Below, in pieces: positions 56,343 to 64,000 of a stretch of DNA of 64,000 nucleotides; the first letter of the stretch is position 1, and each line of letters opens with the position of its first letter. Position numbers and translations under genes: made by a program. The stretch covers positions 1 to 64,000 of the forward strand of contig NZ_BOOG01000021.1 of assembly GCF_016863115.1 (NCBI RefSeq). Reading direction: 5' to 3'. Under the pieces are notes generated by a model. It worked only from the letters and a program-made list of their open reading frames with translations. It did not search any database and had not been told where the DNA came from. This stretch comes from Sphaerimonospora thailandensis. Its GTDB lineage: Bacteria; Actinomycetota; Actinomycetes; Streptosporangiales; Streptosporangiaceae.

Positions 56343-56778
56343 TCTCGACCAGGACCAGGCCGGCGTCGAGGTGGATGTCCACCTGTCGCCGGTGGAGCGG
56401 GCCGCTGCGGAGGTCCCGCCGTACGCCTCCGCGTGGGCGGTCAGCGCGATGGTGACGCTGATCGTGGCCGCCGCCGTCGTGACCGGCTCGCCCGTGGTCG
56501 TGGTCGCGATGGCCGCGATCGCCATAGCGGCCGGCTGGTGGGGCGCCATGTACGGGATCCAGGTCGGCCGTAAGCGTGAGGCTGGCCGGGTCCGGGCGGC
56601 CAGGCAGGAGATGGCCCGCCTGCAGGAGGACAAAGCCAGGGCGGACGCCGACCTCGCTCGCGTGTCCGGCGCGATCGAGACCCTCGCCAGTGAGTGGGTG
56701 CGCCTGCATCCGGCGGTGCCGGACACGTGCGTGCGGCAGCTCCGGGAGATCCACTCGACCCGGATGGAGGGCCGGTGA
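56335..56778 (+). CDS. Membrane protein with coiled-coil tail
   Basis: 147 residues. Two adjacent hydrophobic helices (SAMVTLIVAAAVVTG and VVVVAMAAIAIAAGWWGAMYG, residues about 38-78), then a helical charged tail (RQEMARLQEDKARADADLARVSGAI). Likely an element-encoded membrane anchor or superinfection-exclusion-like protein; inference only. Confidence 0.7.
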   Translation: MSDLDQDQAGVEVDVHLSPVERAAAEVPPYASAWAVSAMVTLIVAAAVVTGSPVVVVAMAAIAIAAGWWGAMYGIQVGRKREAGRVRAARQEMARLQEDKARADADLARVSGAIETLASEWVRLHPAVPDTCVRQLREIHSTRMEGR

Positions 56779-56972
56779 AGGGCCTCCTCGACCTACTCAT
56801 CCCCGTGGTGCTGGTGTTCGTCGGCGCGCTCGTCGTCGTGATCGTCGGGTTCTGGGCCTGGGGTGCGTGGGACGCGCGGCAGGCCCGACGACAGACCGCG
56901 GAGACCCGGGCACGGTTCGACGCGATCGTCGCTGCCGACCTGCACGACGTCTTCCCCGCGGAGGACTGCTGA
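56775..56972 (+). CDS. Small single-pass membrane protein
   Basis: 65 residues from a GTG overlapping the preceding stop. One hydrophobic helix (LLIPVVLVFVGALVVVIVGFWAWGAW) and a short basic helix. Forms a run of membrane genes with the previous ORF. Confidence 0.68.
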   Translation: MKGLLDLLIPVVLVFVGALVVVIVGFWAWGAWDARQARRQTAETRARFDAIVAADLHDVFPAEDC

Positions 56973-57370
56973 TGTGGGGGTCACGCCTGTGGCTGTGGGC
57001 GAGCACTAAACGGCAGCTGGTCGACGACGTCGCCCGGCTGGAGCGGATGCTCGCCCACACCGACGCCCAACTGGCCAAGGCCCGCACCGACCTTGCTCGG
57101 GAGCGGCAGGCGGCGCTCGCACGCCGCCTCCCGGCCGAGTTGGCCACCGTGGCGGAGACGCTGCTCGGCACGGGCGGCATCACCCGGGACCTGAGCGCGG
57201 CGGCCGCCGCCCTGCGTACGGGCCAGCCCATCCGGGAGGCGGTACGGGGCCCGCTCGCGGACTTACTCGAGGACCACGCACACGAGCACAGCTCGTACGA
57301 CTGCCCGTGGGCTGAGCACATCTGCCCGGCAGGCCGTACAGCCCGAGCCCTGACTGGGGAGGCCAGATGA
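56972..57370 (+). CDS. Coiled-coil hypothetical protein
   Basis: 132 residues. An amphipathic N-terminus (WGSRLWLWASTKRQL) is followed by a long helix (VARLERMLAHTDAQLAKARTDLARERQAALARRL). HSSYDCPWAEHIC near the end has two Cys. TGATG and ATGA overlaps with its neighbours. Confidence 0.68.
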   Translation: MWGSRLWLWASTKRQLVDDVARLERMLAHTDAQLAKARTDLARERQAALARRLPAELATVAETLLGTGGITRDLSAAAAALRTGQPIREAVRGPLADLLEDHAHEHSSYDCPWAEHICPAGRTARALTGEAR

Positions 57371-58389
57371 CCAGGCCGATGGCGGAGTCGATGTCCAAGA
57401 CGCTGGCGCTGCTGGCGGCCGGTCACACCGTGCAGGACACGGCTGATCTCATGGACTGGCCGCTCGGCGCAGTCCGCAAACTCGTGATGAGCTGCAAGGG
57501 GTGGCTGGTCGGCTCCGACGGGCGGGTCTGCTGTCCCGGCGCTCGGGGCGGTCGGATCCCTGTTCCCGCCGGGGTCGACCGCGCCCACCTGGAGTGGGCG
57601 CAGCAGGTGAAAACCGGCGGGACGAAAGAACAACCCGCCGCTGATCCGCCGCTGACGATCGACCTGGCCCTATCCAGCATCCACGCCAACCCGGGCAACA
57701 TACGCGACGAGGTCGGCGACATCTCCGAACTCGCTACGTCGATCCGCGCGCACGGGCTGCTGCAGCCGCTCACCGTACGACCCCATCCCACAGTGGCCGA
57801 CAGGTATGAGTTGCTGGCGGGGCATCGCCGACTCGCGGCCGCTCGCGAGGCAGGCCTCGCAGTCGTTCCTGCGGTCATCCACGCTGACATGGATGATGCC
57901 ACCGCGATCGAGGTCATGATCGTGGAGAACGTTCAACGGCGCGACCTGAACCCGATGGAGAAAGCCGAAGCTCTCGGCAAACTCCGCTCCCGCGGCTACA
58001 CCAACGCGCTCATCAGCACCCGGACGGGCATTCCCGACTCCACCGTCTCCTACCTCCTGGCCCTCCTGGAGTTGGACGAGGCCGGACGTGAGAAGGTCCG
58101 CACAGGTGAGATCACCGCCGGTGAGGCCGTCGCCGCGGTGCGGAAGTTCCGCAAGAAGCAGCGGGTGAAGGCCGGTGGTAGCGACCAGGCGTGGGCCTGG
58201 GAGCCGGACTACCTCACGATCAACCACCCGCTGGCCAAGCGTGCTCAGCGGACCTGTGATGCCCGGGAGCACACCGCCCGGCGCCGGATCGGCAAGGTCG
58301 CCTGCGGCCAGTGCTGGGAGACCGTGATCCGCCAAGACGAGCAGATCGTCATGGCGGCCGCGCACCGGGACCGGGGGGCCACGGCATGA
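57367..58389 (+). CDS. ParB/Spo0J-family protein with N-terminal extension
   Basis: 340 residues. After about 95 N-terminal residues with a HTH-like segment (TVQDTADLMDWPLGAVRKLVM) comes a ParB CTPase core: ILANP-like start (LSSIHANPGN), ELLAGHRRLAAARE (GHRR nucleotide box) and VMIVENVQRRDLNPMEKA, then the KorB-type HTH (NALISTRTGIPDSTVSYLLALL). No parA is adjacent, so it is more likely a transcription regulator or DNA-binding scaffold than a partition partner. Confidence 0.9.
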   Translation: MTRPMAESMSKTLALLAAGHTVQDTADLMDWPLGAVRKLVMSCKGWLVGSDGRVCCPGARGGRIPVPAGVDRAHLEWAQQVKTGGTKEQPAADPPLTIDLALSSIHANPGNIRDEVGDISELATSIRAHGLLQPLTVRPHPTVADRYELLAGHRRLAAAREAGLAVVPAVIHADMDDATAIEVMIVENVQRRDLNPMEKAEALGKLRSRGYTNALISTRTGIPDSTVSYLLALLELDEAGREKVRTGEITAGEAVAAVRKFRKKQRVKAGGSDQAWAWEPDYLTINHPLAKRAQRTCDAREHTARRRIGKVACGQCWETVIRQDEQIVMAAAHRDRGATA

Positions 58390-59228
58390 GCCCGGAAACC
58401 CGCGCCGTACGGCACGGCACCCAGGCGGGCTACACCCTGGACGGCTGCCGTTGCCCCCGCTGCACCAAAGCTCATCGTGACTACCAGAACATGCGCAGCC
58501 GTCAGATCGCCTACGGCCAGTGGAACCCCCTCGTCGACGCCGACCCCGTCCGGGAGCACCTCGCGCTGCTGGCCGACCAAGGTATCGGCTGGCGTCGCGC
58601 TACCCGCCTCGCGGGTGTTTCCCGGTACACCGTCCACCGGCTGCTGTACGGCACCCCAGCGGCAGGAAGGCCGCCACCGAAACGCATCAAGCCGAAGACA
58701 GCAGAGAAACTGCTCGCGGTACGCCTGGACCTGGACACGCTCCCCCCGTCGTCCGTGATCGACGGCACGGCCACTCGGCGCCGTATCCAAGCCCTGTGCG
58801 TCGTCGGCTGGTCCGTCGCCGAGCAGGCCCGCCAGATCGGCATGTGGCCGGCGAACCTGAACGCTGTCCTGACGAGCAAGCGGGTGGGCGTCGCTGTCGC
58901 CCGGAAGGTCCGGGACCTGACCGAACGCCTGTGGAATCAGCCGCCGCCGGAGACGACCAGATCAGAGCGGAAGTCAGTGTCGTACACCCGCGGCCGCGCG
59001 GCACGTAAGGGCTGGCTGCCGCTCGCGGCGTGGGACGACGACCTGATCGACCTGCCGGACGCGTGGCTCGCTGCGGAGTTGCAGCGCCGGGTAGCGGAGA
59101 TGGACCTGACTGAGCTTGCCCGCTGCGACCGGTACAGGCGGGAGCACGGGGAGCGGTCCCCGCTGGTCGTGGCCGGGGCGGAGGAGTACAGGCGGCGCCG
59201 GGCTGCAGCACGCAGGGGGGCCGCATGA
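58386..59228 (+). CDS. DNA-binding protein with GCRCPRC motif and HTH segments
   Basis: 280 residues. N-terminal [24 protein letters not shown] is a motif seen in many actinophage and element proteins (possible zinc site). Two HTH-like segments follow ([41 protein letters not shown]), then a basic C-terminus. Probably a regulator of element genes. ATGA overlaps with its neighbours. Confidence 0.78.
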   Translation: MSPETRAVRHGTQAGYTLDGCRCPRCTKAHRDYQNMRSRQIAYGQWNPLVDADPVREHLALLADQGIGWRRATRLAGVSRYTVHRLLYGTPAAGRPPPKRIKPKTAEKLLAVRLDLDTLPPSSVIDGTATRRRIQALCVVGWSVAEQARQIGMWPANLNAVLTSKRVGVAVARKVRDLTERLWNQPPPETTRSERKSVSYTRGRAARKGWLPLAAWDDDLIDLPDAWLAAELQRRVAEMDLTELARCDRYRREHGERSPLVVAGAEEYRRRRAAARRGAA

Positions 59229-59494
59229 TGCTCGCGCTGGAAGCCCACTACCCCTGCCCCGTGTGCGGGTGCCGCCTGCGCACCGTGATGACCGCCGAGG
59301 CGCGGATCAACAAGCGGTCCCTCCGCGTGGAGCCGTTCATCGGAGTCGCCCCTGGCCCGTGCCCCGAATGCGGCGCCACGGCCCAGCCCCCCGACCGGCT
59401 CACGTACGAACTCACCGCCAAGTCCGCCGCCGACGTGGCCGCGTACCGGGCCAAGCGGTGGCCCGAACTCCTCGAGGAGGCCCCGCCCCTGTGA
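59225..59494 (+). CDS. Zinc-ribbon small protein
   Basis: 89 residues. CPVC (11-14) and CPEC (about 46-49) make a zinc-ribbon pair; a charged helical C-terminus follows. Common type of small actinophage/element protein with no assigned role. GTGA overlap with the clamp-FtsK gene. Confidence 0.78.
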   Translation: MMLALEAHYPCPVCGCRLRTVMTAEARINKRSLRVEPFIGVAPGPCPECGATAQPPDRLTYELTAKSAADVAAYRAKRWPELLEEAPPL

Positions 59495-60489
59495 CCCGTA
59501 TCGACATGACCACCCGAGAGTTACACGAGTTGATCGACCCGGTGCTGCCACACACGGTCAACGATCCGACCCTGCCCGAGCTCGGCGTCATCCGTATCGA
59601 GACCCGCGCAGATGTGCTGTACGCCGTAGCGACCGACCGGTACACCCTCGGCGCGGCCCGGCATCCCGTCGGCGACCCGGTTGACGACGTGGTGATCGCG
59701 ATCGACCGGTCCGAGGCCGCCGCGATGCTGAAGCTGTTCAAGCACAGCAAGGACGACGACCCGCAGCTGCGGCTGGTCATCGACCGGGTCCCGGTGCCGG
59801 TGACCGACCGAGGCAACACGGTCGAGTCGTTGGGGCTGACGGTCGACTCCGAGGACGGCACTCGCCTGATCCTGCACGGCCGGGCCCAGTCGGTGCTCGG
59901 CAATTGGCGTTCGCTGGTGGGCCGGATCCTCGCACGGCCGAACGTCCCGGCCGCCCCGGCGCTGTTCCTCACCCCGACGTACCTGCGCCGGTGGACTAAG
60001 GCGGCACGGAAAGGGGAGCGGCTGTCGGTGTTCGTCGGGCCAGAGCCCACGGACCCGCTGCTGATCCAGGCAGAGAACCACTTCATCGGGATCTGGATGC
60101 CGGCCGGTCACCTGGACGCGGGTGAGGAACTGCCGGGCAGCCCGTGGCGTCGCGAGCTCCTGGTCGACGAAGACGACCGGGAGACGGCCGAGCAGCTGCT
60201 GCGGACCCCGCCCGCGCGAGAGCCACTCGACACCGATGAACCAGGTGGCGACCTCGAGCTGTTGGTGGAGGCGGCCGAGCTTGTGATGTCCACCCAGTTG
60301 GGCTCGACCTCGATGGTCCAGCGCAAACTCCGGGTCGGCTTTGCCAAGGCTGGCCGACTGATGGACCTGCTGGAGAGCTGGAACGTCGTCGGGCCTGCGC
60401 AGGGCTCCAAGGCCCGCGACGTCCTGGTCCCGCCGGACCAGGCCGACGAGATCGTACTCAAGATCCGCAGTGGGGAGGCGGCGGAATGA
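59491..60489 (+). CDS. DNA sliding-clamp-like / FtsK gamma-domain fusion protein
   Basis: 332 residues from the GTG at 59491 (GTGA overlap; ATG at 59506 possible). Residues about 7-205 carry beta-clamp features: [16 protein letters not shown] (46-58) and the terminal [18 protein letters not shown] (188-205), but only about two of the three DnaN sub-domains fit. Residues 254-320 match an FtsK gamma (winged helix, KOPS-binding) domain: [20 protein letters not shown] and [26 protein letters not shown]-tracking or site-recruited replication/segregation factor is inferred; the combination is unusual. Confidence 0.75.
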   Translation: MTRIDMTTRELHELIDPVLPHTVNDPTLPELGVIRIETRADVLYAVATDRYTLGAARHPVGDPVDDVVIAIDRSEAAAMLKLFKHSKDDDPQLRLVIDRVPVPVTDRGNTVESLGLTVDSEDGTRLILHGRAQSVLGNWRSLVGRILARPNVPAAPALFLTPTYLRRWTKAARKGERLSVFVGPEPTDPLLIQAENHFIGIWMPAGHLDAGEELPGSPWRRELLVDEDDRETAEQLLRTPPAREPLDTDEPGGDLELLVEAAELVMSTQLGSTSMVQRKLRVGFAKAGRLMDLLESWNVVGPAQGSKARDVLVPPDQADEIVLKIRSGEAAE

Positions 60490-60650
60490 CCCGTTGGAAC
60501 GGCCCCGCGCATCGCGGCGCGGCCCGGGAGGCCCGTGAGCGGAGACGCGCCGAGGCCGAGGCACGGAATGCGCGCACCCCGATGGAGCGGACCGCGCGGT
60601 TCCGCCGGCAGTTGGACGCCCTCGCCGACCCGAGGACAGCCCGTGACTGA
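60486..60650 (+). CDS. Small basic hypothetical protein
   Basis: 54 residues, ATGA overlap with the clamp-FtsK gene. Arg/Ala-rich helical ([19 protein letters not shown]). Could bind nucleic acid; no evidence beyond composition. Confidence 0.55.
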   Translation: MTRWNGPAHRGAAREARERRRAEAEARNARTPMERTARFRRQLDALADPRTARD

Positions 60651-60978
60651 CCAGACCGCCATCACGCGCCGCAAACTCGCCATCACCATCCAGGCCCTCG
60701 TACCTCTGCGGGTTCTTGAGCTCGCCGGCACCAGCTTCGAGGAGCGGGAACGCGCCGTCGGCCGGGCATCCCAGGTGATCGCCGAACACGGCGACGACCT
60801 CCAATTCGGCGGCCGCCACCGCCCCGACGCGATCAAGACCCTGGTCCGCGCCCTGGCCGTGCTCGCCTACCAGCCCGGCGGCGTCACCTATGAGGGCATG
60901 CACTTCTGCGTCGACCACGCCGAGTGTGAGCAGGCCGACCAGGCGGCGCAAGCCGTACTGGAGGCCGCCCATGCTTGA
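60643..60978 (+). CDS. Hypothetical element protein
   Basis: 111 residues from a GTG overlapping the previous gene. Helical N-terminal half (RKLAITIQALVPLRVLELAG) and FHCVDHAECEQ-like C-terminus (GMHFCVDHAECEQADQ) with two Cys and a His. Unassigned. Confidence 0.65.
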   Translation: MTDQTAITRRKLAITIQALVPLRVLELAGTSFEERERAVGRASQVIAEHGDDLQFGGRHRPDAIKTLVRALAVLAYQPGGVTYEGMHFCVDHAECEQADQAAQAVLEAAHA

Positions 60979-61192
60979 CCCCGCCCCCCAGGTGCACGCC
61001 GCCCAGATCTGGGCGCGCCGCGCCGATGAATCCCGCCAGTTCTTCGTCCTCCGCTCGGAAGCCGGCCAGGTCCGCGGCTGGTCCTACCAGGCGCGCACGT
61101 CGGCCACCTGGGACAGGTTGATCCCGCTGCAGGCATTCCTCACCCAGTACCGCCTGGTAGACGACGCCCCGCACCTGCGGGAGGCGCCATGA
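60971..61192 (+). CDS. Small hypothetical protein
   Basis: 73 residues. WARRADESRQFFVLRSEAGQVRGWSYQAR resembles a beta-hairpin. No known family. Confidence 0.6.
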   Translation: MLDPAPQVHAAQIWARRADESRQFFVLRSEAGQVRGWSYQARTSATWDRLIPLQAFLTQYRLVDDAPHLREAP

Positions 61193-61527
61193 AGCCAACG
61201 TCCACACCGTGCATGCCGTGGGACGGCCCCGTCCGGGACGGCCTGCCCATCCTGCGTGGCGGCCGATCTGCCCGCCGCGCCGCCTACGCCGCCGTCCACG
61301 GCGATCCCGGCCCCCACCCCATCGTCACCGTCTGCGGAACGTCGGACTGTGTCGAACCCGACCACCTCGCCACCACGTTGGACGCCCGCACCCACTGCGG
61401 CAACCGCCACCCGTGGCGGCCCGAAACCACCCGGTGGCGGCGGCGACGTGGCCACGTCGAACGCGACTGCCTGCTCTGCCGGGCCGAGCAGAAAGCCCGC
61501 GCACGTGACCGCCGGAGGTACATGTGA
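61189..61527 (+). CDS. HNH-like small protein
   Basis: 112 residues. Contains VTVCGTSDCVEPDHL, the typical C-x2/4-C...P-x-H start of HNH endonucleases of phages, and later CGNRHPW and CLLCRAEQ. The second catalytic His is not certain. Likely a nuclease-like or regulatory zinc protein. ATGA overlap. Confidence 0.68.
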   Translation: MKPTSTPCMPWDGPVRDGLPILRGGRSARRAAYAAVHGDPGPHPIVTVCGTSDCVEPDHLATTLDARTHCGNRHPWRPETTRWRRRRGHVERDCLLCRAEQKARARDRRRYM

Positions 61528-61694
61528 CCGCGCAAACCACGACGATCGGCAACGTCCGCATGTACCTCGCCGGGCCGCGCTGCCCCGCGTGTACCCCTGC
61601 CGCTATCGCGGGCCGTCCCGAACCCCCGTCGAGTCCGGCCGTCAGCGCGGCGGCCGCCGACACACCACCTGATGGAGGACAGGAAGATGAGTGA
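61524..61694 (+). CDS. Small CxxC hypothetical protein
   Basis: 56 residues from a GTG overlapping the previous stop. RCPAC is a possible half zinc site; the rest is Ala/Pro-rich. Weakly supported. Confidence 0.45.
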   Translation: MTAQTTTIGNVRMYLAGPRCPACTPAAIAGRPEPPSSPAVSAAAADTPPDGGQEDE

Positions 61695-61920
61695 CCCCAA
61701 GATCGGCGTGCCCCGTACGAAGGCCCGCCGCGGCAAGACGTTCACGCCGAAGCGGCACCGCCGGGAGGAGTCCCGCGCTGTGCTTTCCGCTGACGGTCAG
61801 CGGGTCCTGGCCGTCGTGCACGGCCGCCACGTCACCCCGGAAGACCTCGACCAGGCGTTGCAGTGCCTGCTGTCGGCGCCGAACCGGACGTGGGATGTGG
61901 AGGCGCTGCGTGGCCAGTAG
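61687..61920 (+). CDS. Small basic hypothetical protein
   Basis: 77 residues from the ATG at 61687. Basic N-terminal half (RTKARRGKTFTPKRHRREESR) followed by a helix (EDLDQALQCLLSAPN). Possibly a DNA-binding accessory factor. Confidence 0.62.
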   Translation: MSDPKIGVPRTKARRGKTFTPKRHRREESRAVLSADGQRVLAVVHGRHVTPEDLDQALQCLLSAPNRTWDVEALRGQ

Positions 61921-62161
61921 CGACCAGGTCGTGGTCCGCCTAGACGCGGACGCAGAGGGGCTCCACAAGGCTGCGGCCATGGCCCTGAACGTGTACCGCG
62001 ACGGCGTGCGGCAGGAGTTCGCCCGCGAGGTCGCCGCGACGTTAACCGCGATGCGTCCGCGCCAGGTCGACGGCGCGGACGTGCGGGTCATGGACGACAC
62101 CCTGCAGATGGCCGTCCGGACGGTCCTGCGGCTGGCCGGCCTGCCAGAGCCGGAGGTGTGA
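61910..62161 (+). CDS. Hypothetical element protein
   Basis: 83 residues from a GTG overlapping the previous gene by 11 bp. Helical throughout (HKAAAMALNVYRDGVRQEFAREVAATLTAM). TGATG overlap with the DUF5131 gene. Confidence 0.6.
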   Translation: MASSDQVVVRLDADAEGLHKAAAMALNVYRDGVRQEFAREVAATLTAMRPRQVDGADVRVMDDTLQMAVRTVLRLAGLPEPEV

Positions 62162-63231
62162 TGGGCGACAAGAGCGCGATCGAGTGGACCGACGCGACAT
62201 GGAACGTCGTGACGGGCTGCACTCGGATCTCCGACGACTGCCAGGTCTGCTACATCGAGCGGACCCCGCCGTTCCGGATGGAGGGCCGCCGCTTCGACGG
62301 CCCGCATATCGGGGCGACTACGGGTGTCCGCCTGCACCCGGAGCGGCTGGACCAGCCGCTCCGCTGGCAGAGGCCGCGCCGGATCTTCGTCAACAGCCTC
62401 GCCGACCTGTTCCACGACGAGGTGCCCGACGCGTACATCGCCGAGGTATTCGCCGTCATGGCGCTGAGCCCACGGCACACCTTCCAGGTGCTGACGAAGC
62501 GGCCTGCGCGGATGCGGGCACTGATGAGCAGCGACACGTTCAGCGGCCAGGTCGCGCGCCTCACCGTTGCGATGGCCGAGGCCGAGCCCGGGCCGCCGTA
62601 CCTGCCGGAGCATCTCGTCGTGACGCACGGCCGCCCGTGGTGGCCGCTGCAGAACGTGTGGCTCGGTGTGAGCGCCGAGAACCAACGCTGGGCCGACCTT
62701 CGTATCCCCGTTCTGCTCGATACGCCGGCCGCCGTCCGGTGGATCTCTGCCGAGCCGTTGCTCGGCCCGATCGATCTCCGCTACCTGGCCGGAGTGGACG
62801 CCCTGTTGCCGGACTGGATGGGCGGCCCTGGCGGCGGAACTGGCGCCCCTCACCCGCTGCTCGACTGGGTGGTTGCCGGTGGCGAGTCCGGTCCGGGTGC
62901 GAGGCCGATGCACCCGGACTGGGCTCGCTCCCTGCGGGACCAGTGCCAGGACGCCGAGGTGCCCTTCCTGCTCAAACAGTGGGGCGGGTGGGAGCCCATC
63001 GGCCCGTTGTACGGCGACGACGACGAGACCGCCGACGCCCACATGGAGGCCGTGGTGATCGAGGTCCACGAGAACCGTCGCGTGATCCAGCTGGAGCGAA
63101 GCGGCTACATCGCCGAAGGCCACCAGCCCACCGACGACCGGACGTGGCTGATGGCGCGCGTCGGTAAGAAGCGTGCCGGGCGGCTGCTCGACGGCCGTGT
63201 CTGGGACGAGTACCCCCGGGAGGCCCACTGA
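62161..63231 (+). CDS. Phage Gp37/Gp68-family protein (DUF5131)
   Basis: 356 residues. AIEWTDATWNVVTGC followed by the C-x6-C-x2-C pattern (CTRISDDCQVC) defines the family, thought to be related to radical-SAM-like iron-sulfur proteins. SLADLFHDEVPD, VLTKRPARM, WLGVSAENQ and VAGGESGPGARPM complete it. Widespread in phages and mobile elements; activity unproven. ATG at 62161 (TGATG) preferred over GTG at 62158. Confidence 0.93.
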   Translation: MGDKSAIEWTDATWNVVTGCTRISDDCQVCYIERTPPFRMEGRRFDGPHIGATTGVRLHPERLDQPLRWQRPRRIFVNSLADLFHDEVPDAYIAEVFAVMALSPRHTFQVLTKRPARMRALMSSDTFSGQVARLTVAMAEAEPGPPYLPEHLVVTHGRPWWPLQNVWLGVSAENQRWADLRIPVLLDTPAAVRWISAEPLLGPIDLRYLAGVDALLPDWMGGPGGGTGAPHPLLDWVVAGGESGPGARPMHPDWARSLRDQCQDAEVPFLLKQWGGWEPIGPLYGDDDETADAHMEAVVIEVHENRRVIQLERSGYIAEGHQPTDDRTWLMARVGKKRAGRLLDGRVWDEYPREAH

Positions 63232-63794
63232 TGGGAGACCCTCACCCGCTCGTCGTGCACCTGATGGACCGCCGGCGGCAGCTGCGCCTGTCCCAGAGGG
63301 CCGTGGCCCCCGCCGCCGGGGTGAAGTCCGGGAGTGTCGGCCTGTGGGAGCTGGGACAGGCGCAGCCCCGGCTGACCAGCCTCGCGGGGTACGCCCTCGC
63401 GCTCCGGCTGCGCCTGGCCGTCGTCGACCCGTGGACGCGGGAAACCCTGTCGAGTGACCCGGCCACGCTGATGAGCGCGGCCGCCGCGCACCGTCGGCGC
63501 CTGGACCTGTTGCAGGGGCAGGTGGCGCGGCTGATGCGCTGCGACCGGGTGACTGTGCGGCGGGCTGAGACGGGGCATCCGCGGTTGTGGCTCGGGATCG
63601 CGGATCGGTACGTCACAGCCGTCGGGCTGAAGTTCGTGCTGGTTTATGACCGGCCGCGTTGCTGCCGGTGTGACCCGTGGTGGTGTGAGAAGGACGAGGA
63701 GCATTGCGCGACGCAGGCGTGCCCGCGGTGTATGCACGGCTGCCCTGCCCCTGAGGGGGAGTGCTGCGAGCGGGCTGGTGGGGCGGCGCGATGA
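63231..63794 (+). CDS. XRE-family regulator with Cys-rich C-terminus
   Basis: 187 residues. HTH at about 8-60 (LRLSQRAVAPAAGVKSGSVGLWELG), then a second, diverged HTH-like segment (RVTVRRAETG) and a C-terminal tail with at least ten Cys (CCRCDPWWC...CPRCMHGC...CC). The tail may coordinate zinc or an iron-sulfur cluster and could make the regulator redox-sensitive; inference only. Confidence 0.8.
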   Translation: MGDPHPLVVHLMDRRRQLRLSQRAVAPAAGVKSGSVGLWELGQAQPRLTSLAGYALALRLRLAVVDPWTRETLSSDPATLMSAAAAHRRRLDLLQGQVARLMRCDRVTVRRAETGHPRLWLGIADRYVTAVGLKFVLVYDRPRCCRCDPWWCEKDEEHCATQACPRCMHGCPAPEGECCERAGGAAR

Positions 63795-63805
63795 ACGCGG
63801 GACGT

Positions 63806-63991
63806 TCAGGAGCCGGCGGCCGGAGTGGCGGGAGGACGCTCGGGCAGCTTCGCGCCGCGCTCACGGACGTACCAGCGGATGAAGTCGCGGATCACTGCCG
63901 AGCGGTTCCGCTTCCCGACCAGTTCGCCGAACGCTTCCCACAGCTCGGTCTCGACCCGGATGGGCCGGAGCGGGGTGTGGTTGTCGGTCAC
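63806..63991 (-). CDS. Ribbon-helix-helix (Arc/CopG-like) protein
   Basis: 61 residues from a GTG at 63991. Beta strand PIRVETELW followed by two helices (EAFGELVGKRNRSAVIRDFIRWYVRERG), the RHH signature. Small repressor or antitoxin-like DNA-binding protein; no toxin is visible inside the window. Confidence 0.8.
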   Translation of the reverse strand: MTDNHTPLRPIRVETELWEAFGELVGKRNRSAVIRDFIRWYVRERGAKLPERPPATPAAGS

Positions 63992-64000
63992 GTCGAACAG

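Larger units (their letters stand above)
51024..64000. mobile_element. Left part of an integrated element (prophage-like)
   Basis: From here on, the conserved core order stops and dozens of short, ATGA/TGATG/GTGA-overlapping genes follow: divergent repressor pair, HNH endonuclease, stand-alone ParB, clamp-FtsK gamma protein, DUF5131, zinc-binding small proteins and HTH regulators. No integrase, terminase, capsid or conjugation gene is visible, and no tRNA or direct-repeat attachment site was found, so the exact left end and element class are unknown. Confidence 0.75.

Overview
The window is chromosomal DNA of a high-GC, mycelial-type actinomycete. Gene content and order (dnaK-grpE-dnaJ-hspR-clpB; bldG with its anti-sigma partner beside a H+-pyrophosphatase and a DEAD-box helicase; a tad locus; acs; marP-like protease; nth; crp; MBL/NUDIX/RidA/DUF4177) match the conserved neighbourhood around bldG and crp known from Streptomyces. 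Codon bias and DUF397/DUF5753 pairs fit Streptosporangiales or a relative; the exact genus cannot be read from the sequence.

Layout. 1-7 kb: heat-shock operon with two HspR (HAIR) operators bracketing the dnaK promoter. 7-15.8 kb: secreted low-complexity protein, TPR protein, TetR regulator, CapA-like lipoprotein, a Fur-katA-ankyrin oxidative-stress cluster and a DUF397/XRE pair. 15.8-24.9 kb: membrane Rieske protein, NarL-type two-component system, ABC ATPase, TauE-type exporter, SDR-queA pair, serB, and sixA coupled to a 33-residue membrane microprotein. 25-31 kb: hppA, bldG module, helicase. 31-37.7 kb: a tad (Flp-type pilus) locus on the minus strand (CpaE-like, TadA, TadB, TadC, Flp pilin, TadE, TadE/G-like), preceded by a 1-kb non-coding region. 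38.7-51 kb: degenerate Fic protein, acs, holin-like protein, epoxide-hydrolase-like enzyme, DUF309, MarP-like protease, NUDIX, nth, crp, MBL, NUDIX, RidA and two tandem DUF4177 genes.

From about 51.0 kb to the right edge the character changes completely. A minus-strand repressor-like gene faces a Cro-like XRE gene across a short control region, followed by about 26 small, tightly overlapping plus-strand genes of prophage/integrative-element type: HNH endonuclease, stand-alone ParB, zinc-ribbon and HTH proteins, a Gp37/Gp68 (DUF5131) protein, and a protein fusing a short DNA sliding-clamp-like part to an FtsK gamma domain. No integrase, terminase or structural gene is visible, so the element continues past the window or is a satellite or remnant.

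Most interesting signals: (i) the clamp-FtsK gamma fusion in the element; (ii) an intergenic repeat whose cores recur at exactly 53 bp in two loci; (iii) a cluster of DnaA boxes inside the tad locus plus another upstream of its first gene; (iv) tandem DUF4177 genes at the point where the mobile element begins.
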